Source: Stenotrophomonas maltophilia
GTDB lineage: Bacteria > Pseudomonadota > Gammaproteobacteria > Xanthomonadales > Xanthomonadaceae
Length of the DNA stretch: 64,000 nt
Direction of reading: 5' to 3'
Assembly: GCF_900186865.1 (NCBI RefSeq)
Contig: NZ_LT906480.1
Span: 4,854,001 to 4,918,000 of the forward strand
Part shown: positions 31,892 to 40,903 of the stretch, in pieces
How positions within the stretch are numbered: the first letter of the stretch is position 1
How the letters are laid out: every line of letters begins with the position of its first letter
Notes under the pieces: generated by a model
Database searches by the model: none
Told to the model about the DNA's origin: nothing
Seen by the model: the letters and a program-made list of their open reading frames with translations, nothing else
Translations under genes and position numbers: made by a program

Positions 31892-33664
31892 TCAGGCCTT
31901 CTTGCGCTCGGCGATGTAGGCCTGGATCTGCTGTTCCAGCACCGGCAGCGGCACCGAGCCCTGCTTGAGCAGGGTGTCGTGGAAGCCCTTGATGTCGAAC
32001 TTGTCGCCCAGTTCCTTCTCGGCCTGCGCGCGCAGGCGCACGATGGCGATCTCGCCCAGCTTGTAGCTCAGTGCCTGGCCCGGCCAGGAGATGTAGCGGT
32101 CCACTTCGGTGGTCACTTCATGCTCGCTCAGCGCGGTGTGGTCACGCAGGTAGGCCAGCGCCTGCTCGCGGGTCCAGCCCTTGCTGTGCACGCCGGTGTC
32201 GATCACCAGGCGCGCGGCGCGCCACATCTCATAGGTCAGGCGGCCGAAATCCTCGTACGGGGTTTCGTAGATGCCCATTTCCACGCCCAGCTTCTCGCAG
32301 TACAGCGCCCAGCCTTCGCCATAGGCGGAGATGTAGGCGTTGCGGCGGAACTCGGGCAGGTTCTTCTGTTCGGCGGCGATCGCGCCCTGCAGCGCGTGGC
32401 CCGGATCGGACTCATGCAGCGTCAGTGCCGGCAGGTTGTACAGCGGGCGCGACGGCAGGTTGTAGGTATTGAGCCAGTAGGTGCCCATGCCACCACGGCC
32501 GGCGGTCCAGAACGGCGCGATATCCGGCGGCACCGGCACGATGGTGAAGCGCGCGCGCGGCAACGTCATGTACTTGCCCAGCTGGCCGTCCGCCCGCTTG
32601 GAAATCCACGCGGCACGCGACAGCAGCTCTTCCGGCGTCCTGGCATAGAACTGCGGATCGGTACGCAGGAAGGTCAGGAACTCGGCGAAGCTGCCCTTGA
32701 ACTTCACCTGCTTGATGATGTCGTTCATTTCCTTCTGGATGCGTGCGACTTCATCCAGGCCGATGCGATGGATCTCGTCCGGCGACAGGTCCAGCGTGGT
32801 GTATTCGTGGATCTGCTGCTTGTAGTACGCCTTGCCATCGGGCATCGCTTCGGCGGCCAGGGTGGTGCGCGCCTGCGGCACGTACTCGTTGACGAAGAAG
32901 GTGCGCAGCTGCTGGAACGCCGGCACCACCTTGCCGCTGATCGCTTCACGCGCCTGCGCCTGCAGCCTGGCCTGCTCGGCGGCCGGGATGGTGGTGGGCA
33001 GCCTCTTGAACGGCGCGTACAACGGCGATCCGGTCGGGTCCTTCAGCTCGGCGACGGTGGCGATGGACACTTCGCGGCCATCGAGCACGGCACGCGGCAC
33101 GCTGAAGCCACGCTTCAGGCCGGCACGCATGTTCTCGGTCTGCTGGCCGAAGTAACGCGGCACATCGTTCAGCCGTGCGATGTAGTTCTGGTAGTCCTGC
33201 ACGGTCTTCATCTCGCGCCGGGCCATGAAGGACAGGTTGGACCAGAACGAGGAGTCGGCGTTGAACGGCATCTCGTAGCCGCGCAGGCGCGTCTCTTCGG
33301 CCAGGTTGAACACCTGGTCGTGGTAGATCGCGTAGTTGACCTGGTTGTCGGGCGACAGGGTCTTCGGGTCGATCTTCTTCAGCGCGGCGAGGGTCTCGTC
33401 CCACACCTTCAGGCGCGCCTGCTGCGCGGCCGGGCCGACATCGGGCATGCGGGTGGCATTGGCCGGCGCGTCTTCGTCCTCGCTGGCCTCGCCGCCGCCC
33501 TGCTGGCGCCACTTCCATTCCTTCTCGTACAGCGCGCGGAAGGCGGCATCGGCGGGCGATTCGGTAGCGACGCTGGCCGGCGCGGCGGCGGCGGGCGGCG
33601 CGGCCAGGGCCACGGCGGGCGCGGACAGGGCAATCAGCAGGGCAACGGCAAGACGGGTTTTCAC
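31892..33664 (-). CDS. Exported DUF885 family protein, probable metal-dependent hydrolase
   Basis: A 590-residue protein with signal peptide (RLAVALLIALSAPAVALA). The central motif TLHESDPGHALQG (HE-xxPGH) is the hallmark of DUF885 and resembles a metal-binding HExxH site; a later Glu-rich segment, SAYGEGWALYCEKLG, supplies a likely third ligand. The family includes probable peptidases, but activity is not proven generally. Two GTG codons lie at the start; 33664 is preferred over 33670 by distance from a GGGAA. It sits in front of the 146-bp repeat array. Confidence 0.88.
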   Translation of the reverse strand: MKTRLAVALLIALSAPAVALAAPPAAAAPASVATESPADAAFRALYEKEWKWRQQGGGEASEDEDAPANATRMPDVGPAAQQARLKVWDETLAALKKIDPKTLSPDNQVNYAIYHDQVFNLAEETRLRGYEMPFNADSSFWSNLSFMARREMKTVQDYQNYIARLNDVPRYFGQQTENMRAGLKRGFSVPRAVLDGREVSIATVAELKDPTGSPLYAPFKRLPTTIPAAEQARLQAQAREAISGKVVPAFQQLRTFFVNEYVPQARTTLAAEAMPDGKAYYKQQIHEYTTLDLSPDEIHRIGLDEVARIQKEMNDIIKQVKFKGSFAEFLTFLRTDPQFYARTPEELLSRAAWISKRADGQLGKYMTLPRARFTIVPVPPDIAPFWTAGRGGMGTYWLNTYNLPSRPLYNLPALTLHESDPGHALQGAIAAEQKNLPEFRRNAYISAYGEGWALYCEKLGVEMGIYETPYEDFGRLTYEMWRAARLVIDTGVHSKGWTREQALAYLRDHTALSEHEVTTEVDRYISWPGQALSYKLGEIAIVRLRAQAEKELGDKFDIKGFHDTLLKQGSVPLPVLEQQIQAYIAERKKA

Positions 33665-33746
33665 GAGCACAGGTTCCCGGGAAGGCAGACCCCGATGATG
33701 GCACCGCCCACGGCCCACGGCATGGGACGAAGGTCCTGCCTGCAGC

Positions 33747-34330
33747 GCAGGCAGGACCGGGAACCGGCCGCAGGCCGGGGCCCAGCGCCGAAGGCGCGTG
33801 GTAGAGCCGACTGTCAGTCGGCTGCTGTTCCGCCACATGCAGCAAACCCCGCGCTCCGCGCGAAAGTCGACTGACAGTCGACTCTACCCACGGCAGGCAG
33901 GACCGGGAACCGGCCGCAGGCCGGGGCCCAGCGCCGGAGGCGCGTGGTAGAGCCGACTGTCAGTCGGCTGCTCTTCCGCCACATGCAGCAAACCCCGCGC
34001 TCCGCGCGAAAGTCGACTGACAGTCGACTCTACCCACAGCAGGCAGGACCGGGAACCGGCCGCAGGCCGGGGCCCAGCGCCGGAGGCGCGTGGTAGAGCC
34101 GACTGTCAGTCGGCTGCTCTTCCGCCACATGCAGCAAACCCCGCGCTCCGCGCGAAAGTCGACTGACAGTCGACTCTACCCACAGCAGGCAGGACCGGGA
34201 ACCGGCCGCAGGCCGGGGCCCAGCGCCGGAGGCGCGTGGTAGAGCCGACTGTCAGTCGGCTGCTCTTCCGCCATATGCAGCAAACCCCGCGCTCCGCGCG
34301 AAAGTCGACTGACAGTCGACTCTACCCACG
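33747..34330. repeat. Four direct tandem copies of a 146-bp unit
   Basis: GTAGAGCCGACTGTCAGTCGG recurs at 33801, 33947, 34093 and 34239, exactly 146 bp apart, with only a handful of differences between copies. Each unit holds a GTAG-headed palindrome, a GC-rich spacer and an inverted GTAG partner (AGTCGACTGACAGTCGACTCTAC), so the unit is an amplified REP dimer. It fills most of the 689 bp between the DUF885 gene and its downstream neighbour on the array side; no gene is visible in it. Confidence 0.95.
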
Positions 34331-34353
34331 GCAGACCGCATCCCGGCGCAGCC

Positions 34354-34701
34354 TCAATGGCTGGCCTTGTCCCGCTTCCAGCCGCGGTGCTTGATGTCCA
34401 GCTGCAGGCTGTACAGCGCGGTGAACGCCGGGAACAGGTTCTGCAGCACGCCCACCGAGTCCTGCTTGGCCGAGAACAGGAAGTAGCTCAGCGTCATCAG
34501 GCTGCCGACCACGCTCATGTACCAGAACAGGCGCGGGATCACCGGCTTGCCCGCACGCTTGGACGCGATGAACTGGACCAGCCAGCGGCCGCCGAACATC
34601 AGCGCGCCGGTATAGCCGATCAGCTTCCAGCCGGTCACATGCAGGCCGGTCCAGTACAACCAGGTCAGCGGCTGGTCGAGCCAGTGCAGCTCCAGATCCA
34701 T
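34354..34701 (-). CDS. Lipid-A-disaccharide synthase N-terminal domain protein
   Basis: A 115-residue membrane protein with three likely helices and the segment GYTGALMFGGRWLVQFIASKRAGK, which identifies the small LAB_N domain found alone or fused to glycosyltransferases. Alone it is thought to work with lipid-linked sugar transfer. Its ATG overlaps the stop of the upstream glycosyltransferase gene by one base (TGATG), so the two are translationally coupled and probably act together. It ends next to the 146-bp repeats. Confidence 0.85.
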   Translation of the reverse strand: MDLELHWLDQPLTWLYWTGLHVTGWKLIGYTGALMFGGRWLVQFIASKRAGKPVIPRLFWYMSVVGSLMTLSYFLFSAKQDSVGVLQNLFPAFTALYSLQLDIKHRGWKRDKASH

Positions 34702-35423
34702 CAACGCTCCTCCACTGCGGTGCGCTTGCTGCGGGTGATCAGCCACGCCACGCCGCGCAGGTCACGGATGCCGACCAGTGCACGGCCCAGGTTGTTGTAC
34801 TTGGACACGCCGGCGGTACGGTGGCGGTGGTTGACCGGCACGCTGGTGGTCTTCCAGCCGGCACGCTGCATCAGCGCGGGCAGATAGCGGTGCATGTGGT
34901 CGAAGTACGGCAGGTCGAGGAACGCGCTGCGCTCGAACAGCTTGATGCCGCAGCCGGTATCGGGCGTATCGTCGCGCAGCATGCGTGCGCGGATGGCGTT
35001 GGCCCACTTGCTGGCCCAGCGCTTGCTGCCGCTGTCCTGGCGGTTGACCCGCCAGCCGGCGAACAGCTTCACCTGCGCCTCGGCGGCATCGCGCGCGGCC
35101 AGCAGCTTGGGGATATCGGCCGGATCGTTCTGGCCATCGCCATCCAGGGTGGCGATCCACGGCGCCCGCGCATGCTTGACACCGGTGCGCACGGCGGTGC
35201 TCTGCCCGCTCTGGTTCACATGGTGCAGCACCCGCAGTTCCGGTGTGGTCGCCTTCAGGCCCTGCAGCACCGCCAGGGTGTCATCGCGCGAGTGATCATC
35301 GATGTAGACGATCTCGAACGGCAGCCGGCCACGCAGTGCAGCGGTGATTTCGGCAACCAGCGGGGCGACGTTGTCGCGTTCGTTGAACACCGGGACGACA
35401 ACGGAAAGCTCGGGTTGGCTCAT
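34701..35423 (-). CDS. Family 2 glycosyltransferase (dolichol-phosphate-mannose-synthase type)
   Basis: A 240-residue GT-A glycosyltransferase: LSVVVPVFNERDNVAPLVAEI at the N-terminus, the DDHSRDDT loop, and ATLDGDGQNDPADI, in which the Asp residues bind the metal and nucleotide-sugar. It has no membrane helices, so it is a soluble or peripheral DPM1/ArnC-like enzyme that loads sugar onto a polyprenyl phosphate. Together with the LAB_N protein and the epimerase upstream it forms a small group for lipid-linked sugar work. Confidence 0.92.
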   Translation of the reverse strand: MSQPELSVVVPVFNERDNVAPLVAEITAALRGRLPFEIVYIDDHSRDDTLAVLQGLKATTPELRVLHHVNQSGQSTAVRTGVKHARAPWIATLDGDGQNDPADIPKLLAARDAAEAQVKLFAGWRVNRQDSGSKRWASKWANAIRARMLRDDTPDTGCGIKLFERSAFLDLPYFDHMHRYLPALMQRAGWKTTSVPVNHRHRTAGVSKYNNLGRALVGIRDLRGVAWLITRSKRTAVEER

Positions 35424-35512
35424 AAGGCACTCGGCCAAAGGGGGACAAAGACCGCGCATTCTCCGAAGCCGAGGTTATCCGAAGATGAATCCGGCTGTGT
35501 GAGGATCCGTCC

Positions 35513-36478
35513 TCAGGCGCGGTCGCCAAAATACTCGCGGCACCACTGCACGACGGGGGGCAACCCTTCTTCGATCGGGGTCACCGCGTCGAAGCCGAAT
35601 GCGTCATGGGCGCGCCGGGTATCGGCCATCGTGCGCACCATGTCGCCCGGCTGCATCGGCTTGTAGACCTTCTGCGCGGGACGACCGGCGGCCTGCTCGA
35701 TCACGCTGATGAAGCGCTCCAGCTCGACCGGCGTATGGTTGCCGAGGTTGAACACCCGGTGCGGTACCGGACCATCGGCCGGATGCGCGAGCGCGCCGAG
35801 GATACCCGACACGATGTCGGAGACATGTGTGAAATCGCGCTGCATGCGGCCCTCGTTGAACACGTCGATTGGCCGCCCGGCCAGCACCGCGCGCGAGAAC
35901 AGCAGCGGTGCCATGTCCGGCCGGCCCCACGGGCCATACACGGTGAAGAAGCGCAGGCCGGTGGCATGCAGGCCGTACAGCTGCGCGTAGGTGTAGGCCA
36001 TCAGCTCGTTGGCCGCCTTGGTCGCCGCGTACAGCGAGCGCGGCTGGTCCACGCGCTGGTCCTCGGAGAACGGCGGCGTGGCCGAATCACCGTAGACCGA
36101 GCTGCTGGAGGCATACACCAGGTGCTGCACGCCACGGTGACGGCACAGTTCGAGCATGTTGACGAAGCCGACCAGGTTGCTGTCGACGTAGGCGTGCGGG
36201 TTTTCCAGCGAATAGCGCACGCCGGCCTGCGCGGCCAGGTGGATCACCGCAGTCGGCTTCACCTCGTCGAACAGTGCCGCCAGGCCCTGCTGGTCGGTCA
36301 GGTCCAGGGTGCGCAGGTCCAGCGCCGGGCACAGCGCAGCCACGCGGTCGCGCTTGATCTGCGGGTCATAGTAGTCGTTGAAGTTGTCCAGGCCGACCAC
36401 GGGCTGGCCGGCCTCCAGCAGCGCGCGGGCCGTGTAGGCACCGATGAAGCCGGCAGCGCCGGTGAGCAGGATGGTCAT
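35513..36478 (-). CDS. UDP-glucuronate 4-epimerase-like SDR enzyme
   Basis: A 321-residue extended short-chain dehydrogenase/reductase. GAAGFIGAYTARALLEAG is the NAD-binding loop. LDNFNDYYDPQIKRDR is the segment seen in UDP-glucuronate/UDP-glucose epimerases. SSSSVYGD and the YAATK catalytic Tyr/Lys pair are intact. It interconverts nucleotide sugars (GlcA to GalA most likely) for surface polysaccharide synthesis. It lies 89 bp upstream of the glycosyltransferase and in the same direction, so it may supply its donor. No ribosome binding site of note. Confidence 0.9.
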   Translation of the reverse strand: MTILLTGAAGFIGAYTARALLEAGQPVVGLDNFNDYYDPQIKRDRVAALCPALDLRTLDLTDQQGLAALFDEVKPTAVIHLAAQAGVRYSLENPHAYVDSNLVGFVNMLELCRHRGVQHLVYASSSSVYGDSATPPFSEDQRVDQPRSLYAATKAANELMAYTYAQLYGLHATGLRFFTVYGPWGRPDMAPLLFSRAVLAGRPIDVFNEGRMQRDFTHVSDIVSGILGALAHPADGPVPHRVFNLGNHTPVELERFISVIEQAAGRPAQKVYKPMQPGDMVRTMADTRRAHDAFGFDAVTPIEEGLPPVVQWCREYFGDRA

Positions 36479-36523
36479 GACAGGGGCCTGGAAACGAAGT
36501 TCAGGCCCCTGATGTTACCGGTC

Positions 36524-37258
36524 TCAGAACAAACCGAAACGCTTCTTCGCCACGTTGGTGCGGCCGGGTTCGATCACGTCCTGGATGTTCTTCGCATCGA
36601 AGCGGTCGAGCAGCACCTCGGCGCCCTTCCTCAGCTTCAGGTCCATCTCTTCCGGGTACAGCGGAACCAGGCTCATGAAGCTGATGGTCCTGCCGTCCTC
36701 CAGCGCCAGCGTGGCGAAGTCCTCCGGGGCGGTCACCGGCGACAGCACGATGGCACCGTCGAAACCCACGCCCGGCGCGTAGGGCTCGCTGGGATGGCCG
36801 TTGGGAATGGTGTGGCCGAAGCCCAGCCAGGTGTCGTACTCGTGCGGCAACCGTGCCATGCCCTTCAGCAGGCGCACCGGCCAGTAATTGCGCTCGTCCT
36901 CGAAGGCGTCCTGGGAGATCGGCCAGTCGGCCGGCAGGGTCACCATCAGTTCCATGTAGCGCGGCACGTCCGCGTCCACCTCGGCGGGCACGGTCATCGG
37001 CAGGTCGCTCATGCCGGAGGTGACCAGGCGCAGGTACGGGCAGTGGTCATTGGCCGGCACCACGTGCACGTCGATGTGCACCAGATCGGAGATGATCTCG
37101 TGGAAGACACCGGACACCGGGCCCAGATGGCGTTCGAGATGGGCGCTGATCGCCTCGATGTGCTGTTCTTCGCCGATGGCGGGCACGAAGTCCTTTTCGC
37201 GGCGATGTACCAGTATCTGGGTGCCGTCCGGGCTGACGTCCTCGTATTCGTTGCTCAT
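36524..37258 (-). CDS. SUFU-domain protein
   Basis: A 244-residue protein matching the bacterial suppressor-of-fused (SUFU) fold, with IEAISAHLERHLGPVSGVFHE at the N-terminus and LVTSGMSDLPM and NYWPVRLLKGMARLPHEYDTWLGFGHT in the centre. Bacterial SUFU proteins often act as immunity proteins against polymorphic toxins, but many stand alone as housekeeping genes of unknown role. No toxin gene is next to it. AGGGAACAGGAC precedes the ATG. It is convergent-free and followed by the parB end. Confidence 0.85.
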   Translation of the reverse strand: MSNEYEDVSPDGTQILVHRREKDFVPAIGEEQHIEAISAHLERHLGPVSGVFHEIISDLVHIDVHVVPANDHCPYLRLVTSGMSDLPMTVPAEVDADVPRYMELMVTLPADWPISQDAFEDERNYWPVRLLKGMARLPHEYDTWLGFGHTIPNGHPSEPYAPGVGFDGAIVLSPVTAPEDFATLALEDGRTISFMSLVPLYPEEMDLKLRKGAEVLLDRFDAKNIQDVIEPGRTNVAKKRFGLF

Positions 37259-37383
37259 GTCCTGTTCCCTGGATGAGGCCACGGACCGGAGAGCAGTGCA
37301 TCCCCGGCACGCGCGGCGGTGCGTTCCCTGTCATCTGCAGGACGCGGCGGGAACAGGCCGCACCCCCTGGCGCTGCGCCGGGC

Positions 37384-38307
37384 TCAGCCCTGGCGCGTAC
37401 GCAGCTTTTCCAGCACGCCGTCCAAGGTATCCAGGTCGGTGTAGTGGATGATCAGCTTGCCCTTGCCGCCCCGGCCGTGGTTGATCGCCACCTTGGCACC
37501 CAGTGCTTCGGACAGTTCGGTTTCCAGCGAGGCGATGTCGGCCTGCTGCACCTTCGGCGTCGCCACCGGGCGGTTGCTCGGCACCTTGCCGGCCGCGAAG
37601 GCCTGCGCACGGCGCTCGACCTCGCGCACCGACCAGCCTTCATCGGCAGCTTCCTGCGCCAGCTTGCCAGCCAGCTCGGGAGCCAGGGTCAGCAGCGCGC
37701 GGGCGTGGCCCATTTCCAGGCGGCGGGTTTCCAGCAGCAAGCGGATCGCAACCGGCAGCTCCAGCAGGCGCAGCAGGTTGGACACCGCCGCGCGCGAGCG
37801 GCCGACGGCCTCGGCGGCCTCGGCATGGGTCAGGGTGAACTCGCTGATCAGGCGCTGCAGCGCCTCGGCTTCTTCCAGCGGGTTGAGGTCTTCGCGCTGG
37901 ATGTTCTCGATCAGCGCCATCGCGATGACGGTGCGGTCTTCCAGCTCGCGCACCACCACCGGCACTTCGTCCAGGCCGGCCAGCTGCGATGCGCGCCAGC
38001 GGCGCTCACCGGCGACGATTTCGTAGTTGCCTGCCGGCAGCTGGCGCACCAGGATCGGTTGGATCACGCCCTGCGACTTGATCGAGTCGGCCAGCTCGGA
38101 GAGCTTGCCCTCGTCCATCTCGCGGCGCGGCTGGTACTTGCCCGGCTGCAGCTGGCCGACCGGCAACTTGCGCAGCACTTCACCCGGCAGCGGCTCAATC
38201 ACCGCGGTGGTGGCCTGCACCTGGCTGACCGCGCCTTTCGGGCCCAGCAGCGCGTCCAGGCCACGGCCGAGGCCTCGCTTCTTGGCTGCCGGCTTGCTGC
38301 TGGTCAT
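37384..38307 (-). CDS. parB: Chromosome-partitioning protein ParB
   Basis: A 307-residue ParB/Spo0J protein. It has an N-terminal ParA-activating peptide (KKRGLGRGLDALLG), the CTP-binding GERRWRA box (in VAGERRWRASQLAGL), the helix-turn-helix (LTHAEAAEAVGRSRAAVSNLLRLL) and a C-terminal dimer domain. It loads at parS sites near the origin and spreads as a clamp. Its ATG overlaps the parA stop, so translation is coupled. No parS site was found in this window. Confidence 0.97.
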   Translation of the reverse strand: MTSSKPAAKKRGLGRGLDALLGPKGAVSQVQATTAVIEPLPGEVLRKLPVGQLQPGKYQPRREMDEGKLSELADSIKSQGVIQPILVRQLPAGNYEIVAGERRWRASQLAGLDEVPVVVRELEDRTVIAMALIENIQREDLNPLEEAEALQRLISEFTLTHAEAAEAVGRSRAAVSNLLRLLELPVAIRLLLETRRLEMGHARALLTLAPELAGKLAQEAADEGWSVREVERRAQAFAAGKVPSNRPVATPKVQQADIASLETELSEALGAKVAINHGRGGKGKLIIHYTDLDTLDGVLEKLRTRQG

Positions 38308-39104
38308 CAGACGGTCTCCACGGCCTTGGCGGCCTTGTTGCGTTCGTTGTTGCGGCGGATGATCTCGCCGGCCAGGCCCAGGTAGGCCACGCCACCGCGC
38401 GAGGCGCGGTCGTAGCCGACGATGCTCTGGCCATGGCTGGGCGCCTCGGCCAGGCGCACGTTGCGCGGCACGATGGTGCGGAACACGCGGTCGCCGAAGT
38501 GCTCGGTGAGCTCGGCCGACACTGCGTTGGCCAGGTTGTTGCGCACGTCGAACATGGTGCGCAGCACGCCTTCGATCTCCAGCGCCGGGTTCAGGCTGGT
38601 GCGCAGCGCTTCGATGGTTTCCACCAGCGCGCTCAGGCCTTCCAGTGCGTAGTACTCGCACTGCATCGGCACGATCACCGAATCGGCGGCGGCCAGCGCG
38701 TTGAGCGTCAGCAGCGACAACGCCGGCGGGCAATCGATCAGGATGTAGTCGTACTCGTCGCGGATCGGCGCCAATGCGCGCTTCAGGCGCTGCTCGCGCT
38801 CGCTCTGGCCCATCAGCTGGATCTCGGCGGCGGTCAGGTCGATGTTGCCCGGCAGCAGGTCGTAGCCTTCGGCGGTCTGCACGCGCACATCGGCGGCGCT
38901 GTTCTCCCCCAGCAGCAGATCGCAGGTGGAGGCCGCCAGCTCACGCTTGTCCACGCCGCTGCCCATGGTCGCGTTGCCCTGCGAGTCCAGGTCGACCAAC
39001 AGCACGCGCTTGGGTGCGTTGGCCAGGGAAGCGGCCAGGTTGACGGCGGTCGTGGTCTTGCCGACGCCACCCTTCTGGTTGGCGATGGCGATGATGCGGG
39101 CCAT
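38307..39104 (-). CDS. parA: Chromosome-partitioning ATPase ParA
   Basis: A 265-residue Walker-type ATPase: the deviant Walker A NQKGGVGKTTTAVNL at residues 9-23, Walker A' LLVDLDSQGNAT, and Walker B LIDCPPAL. With ParB it moves the origin region along the nucleoid. It starts at 39104 and lies 113 bp from rsmG, the common rsmG-parA-parB order. A GAGG is near the start, and a CATAAT about 40 bases upstream may be its -10. Confidence 0.98.
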   Translation of the reverse strand: MARIIAIANQKGGVGKTTTAVNLAASLANAPKRVLLVDLDSQGNATMGSGVDKRELAASTCDLLLGENSAADVRVQTAEGYDLLPGNIDLTAAEIQLMGQSEREQRLKRALAPIRDEYDYILIDCPPALSLLTLNALAAADSVIVPMQCEYYALEGLSALVETIEALRTSLNPALEIEGVLRTMFDVRNNLANAVSAELTEHFGDRVFRTIVPRNVRLAEAPSHGQSIVGYDRASRGGVAYLGLAGEIIRRNNERNKAAKAVETV

Positions 39105-39217
39105 GCGGGTGTGCCTCGTCGACGGATGGTTGGGACCGGTCATTATGCGTACAACCGGCCCCTTGCGGAAATCGTGGATCGCCAACCCGTTGTTCCACAA
39201 AGGGCTGGCGGCGGGAA

Positions 39218-39856
39218 TCAGGGACCTGTAACGGTGACCAGGTGGCGTTCGCCGGCCAGGCCGGGCACGCTCAGCGGGGTCACCTCACGCACCTGCCAGC
39301 CAGCCGGCAGTTCCGCGATCTCCTCATGCGGGTAGACGCCCTTCATGGCCAGCAGCACGCCACCGGGGCGCAGCAGATGGCCACCGACGCGGACGATGCC
39401 AGCCAGGGTATCCATTGCGCGCGCGGTCAGCTGGTCGTAACGACCGGCCTCGTCCAGCGCTTCGGCCCGCGATTCGGCCACGCGGGCGTTGCCCAGGCCG
39501 AGCTGGCGCACGGCCTCGCGCATGAAGCGCGCCTTCTTGCCGTTGCTCTCCACCAGGGTGACCTGCAGGCCCGGGCAGGCGATCGCAAGCGGGATGCCGG
39601 GCAACCCGGGGCCGGTACCGAGGTCGGCCAGGCTGCCATCAGCCACGAACGGCTGCATCGCCAGCGAATCGAGCAGGTGGCGGGTAACCATCTCCTGCGG
39701 GTCGCGGATGGCGGTGAGGTTGTAGGTGCCGTTCCAGCGGTGCAGCAGGGCCAGGTAGCGCAGCAGCGGCGGCGCCAGCGCGGCGTCCAGGCCCATGCTG
39801 GCCAGGCCCTGTTCCAGCGTGGCAACCACGCTGGCGGGAAGTGGGTGTTCGCTCAT
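39218..39856 (-). CDS. rsmG: 16S rRNA (guanine-N7) methyltransferase RsmG
   Basis: A 212-residue SAM-dependent methyltransferase of GidB type. The [20 protein letters not shown] stretch, [16 protein letters not shown] (SAM-binding loop) and [18 protein letters not shown] are family signatures. It methylates G527 of 16S rRNA; loss gives low-level streptomycin resistance. GATAAT ends 6 bases before the ATG and no Shine-Dalgarno is present, so the mRNA is probably leaderless. It is upstream of parA on the same strand. Confidence 0.97.
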   Translation of the reverse strand: MSEHPLPASVVATLEQGLASMGLDAALAPPLLRYLALLHRWNGTYNLTAIRDPQEMVTRHLLDSLAMQPFVADGSLADLGTGPGLPGIPLAIACPGLQVTLVESNGKKARFMREAVRQLGLGNARVAESRAEALDEAGRYDQLTARAMDTLAGIVRVGGHLLRPGGVLLAMKGVYPHEEIAELPAGWQVREVTPLSVPGLAGERHLVTVTGP

Positions 39857-39862
39857 GCCGCC

Positions 39863-39868
39863 ATTATC
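39863..39868 (-). promoter_or_regulatory. Putative -10 of a leaderless rsmG mRNA
   Basis: GATAAT on the minus strand, then 6 bases, then ATG 39856. No -35 or ribosome binding site. Confidence 0.5.
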
Positions 39869-39895
39869 GCCGGTTTTGCGCGCTGATTCCCCGCT

Positions 39896-40495
39896 TCAGT
39901 GCGGATACCAGGCCAACGCCGCACGGAACTGGCCGGTGGCCTGCCATTCGTGCAGGTGCCAGCGCGCGGCCTCGCCCAGTTCCGGGGCGCACCAGCGCAG
40001 GTGCAGAGCGCCATCGGCCCCCGGCGCCAGCTGCAGGCGGTGCAGCCCGAACGAGATGCCCTGCCCGTGCGCCTTCAGGATGGCCTCCTTGACGCACCAT
40101 ACGCGGAAGAACCAGTGCTCGCGGTCGGCCTCGTCCAGGCGTTCCAGCCAGGCCACCTCCTGCGGGTGGAAGAAGCGCCGCACGATTTCCAGAAGACGCG
40201 GCCGCGGCCGCAGCAGTTCCAGGTCCACGCCCAGCCGCACGCCTTCGCCCAGCGCCACCAGCAGCACCTCACCGCTGTGGCTCCAGCCGGTCCCGTAGTG
40301 GGCCAACGGGCCGCTCAGCTCCGGCCGGCCCTTGTCGTCACGGACCAGTGGCAGCGTCTGCGGATCGGTGCCCAGCGCCTGCGCCAGTACCTGCCGGGCC
40401 TGCGGTTCACCGCGCTGGCCCGGCACGTGCGGACGCCGCCAGACCGTTACCGGACCGAAGCGCCACGGACCGTCGAGGGTGGCTGGCAGGCTCAT
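39896..40495 (-). CDS. 4'-phosphopantetheinyl transferase (Sfp type)
   Basis: A 199-residue enzyme that moves phosphopantetheine from CoA to carrier proteins. The motifs GVRLGVDLELL and FFRVWCVKEAILKAHGQG are the metal- and CoA-binding signatures of the Sfp/AcpT family. The start at 40495 is favoured; an upstream GTG gives nine extra residues. With no polyketide or peptide synthetase here, it may serve acyl carrier protein or a synthetase elsewhere in the genome. It lies 39 bp upstream of rsmG. Confidence 0.9.
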   Translation of the reverse strand: MSLPATLDGPWRFGPVTVWRRPHVPGQRGEPQARQVLAQALGTDPQTLPLVRDDKGRPELSGPLAHYGTGWSHSGEVLLVALGEGVRLGVDLELLRPRPRLLEIVRRFFHPQEVAWLERLDEADREHWFFRVWCVKEAILKAHGQGISFGLHRLQLAPGADGALHLRWCAPELGEAARWHLHEWQATGQFRAALAWYPH

Positions 40496-40579
40496 CCGCA
40501 CGCGCCCATCACGCAATTGCACGACGGGTTCACAGCCCTGCGCGTCAACTGGTCACAGTTCCCCACCGGAGGTTCGATC

Positions 40580-40831
40580 ATGGGCATCATCATCTGGCTG
40601 ATCGTCGGCGGCATCGTAGGCTGGCTGGCCAGCATCATCATGAAGCGCGATGCCCAGCAGGGCATCATCCTCAACATCGTGGTCGGCATCGTCGGCGCGC
40701 TGATTTCCGGCTGGCTGTTCGGCGGCGGCATCAACGAAGCGATCACCATCCGCACCTTCCTGTTCTCGCTGATCGGCGCGGTGATCCTGCTGGCGATCGT
40801 CAACCTGTTCACCCGCAAGAGCATACGGTGA
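40580..40831 (+). CDS. GlsB/YeaQ/YmgE-family small membrane protein
   Basis: An 83-residue protein with three helices; GIIIWLIVGGIVGWLASIIMKRDAQQG is the family opening and is followed by a Gly-rich second helix. Members are small stress-associated inner-membrane proteins of unknown mechanism. A strong GGAGG ribosome binding site lies 7 bases before the ATG. It is divergent from the phosphopantetheinyl transferase gene and followed by a GTAG-headed repeat. Confidence 0.92.
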   Translation: MGIIIWLIVGGIVGWLASIIMKRDAQQGIILNIVVGIVGALISGWLFGGGINEAITIRTFLFSLIGAVILLAIVNLFTRKSIR

Positions 40832-40838
40832 TCCGAGG

Positions 40839-40861
40839 GTAGTGCCGGCCACTGGCCGGCG
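40839..40861. repeat. GTAG-headed REP/SMAG element
   Basis: GTAGTGCCGGCCACTGGCCGGCG, palindrome core GCCGGCCACTGGCCGGC, 7 bp after the GlsB-like stop. Confidence 0.8.
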
Positions 40862-40903
40862 GATGTTCCAGAACGGGCCCGGCAATCGTCGGGCCCTGTT
40901 CGT

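Noticed and set aside
33747..34330. CRISPR array
   Set aside because: The units are contiguous direct repeats without unique spacers, and there are no cas genes.
36524..37258. SUFU-domain gene as immunity gene of a toxin system
   Set aside because: No toxin, Rhs, CdiA or T6SS gene adjoins it; the neighbours are an epimerase and parB.
39185..39205. parS-like site next to parA (TGTTCCACAAAG)
   Set aside because: Only one half resembles TGTTTCACGTGAAACA; the palindrome is not formed.
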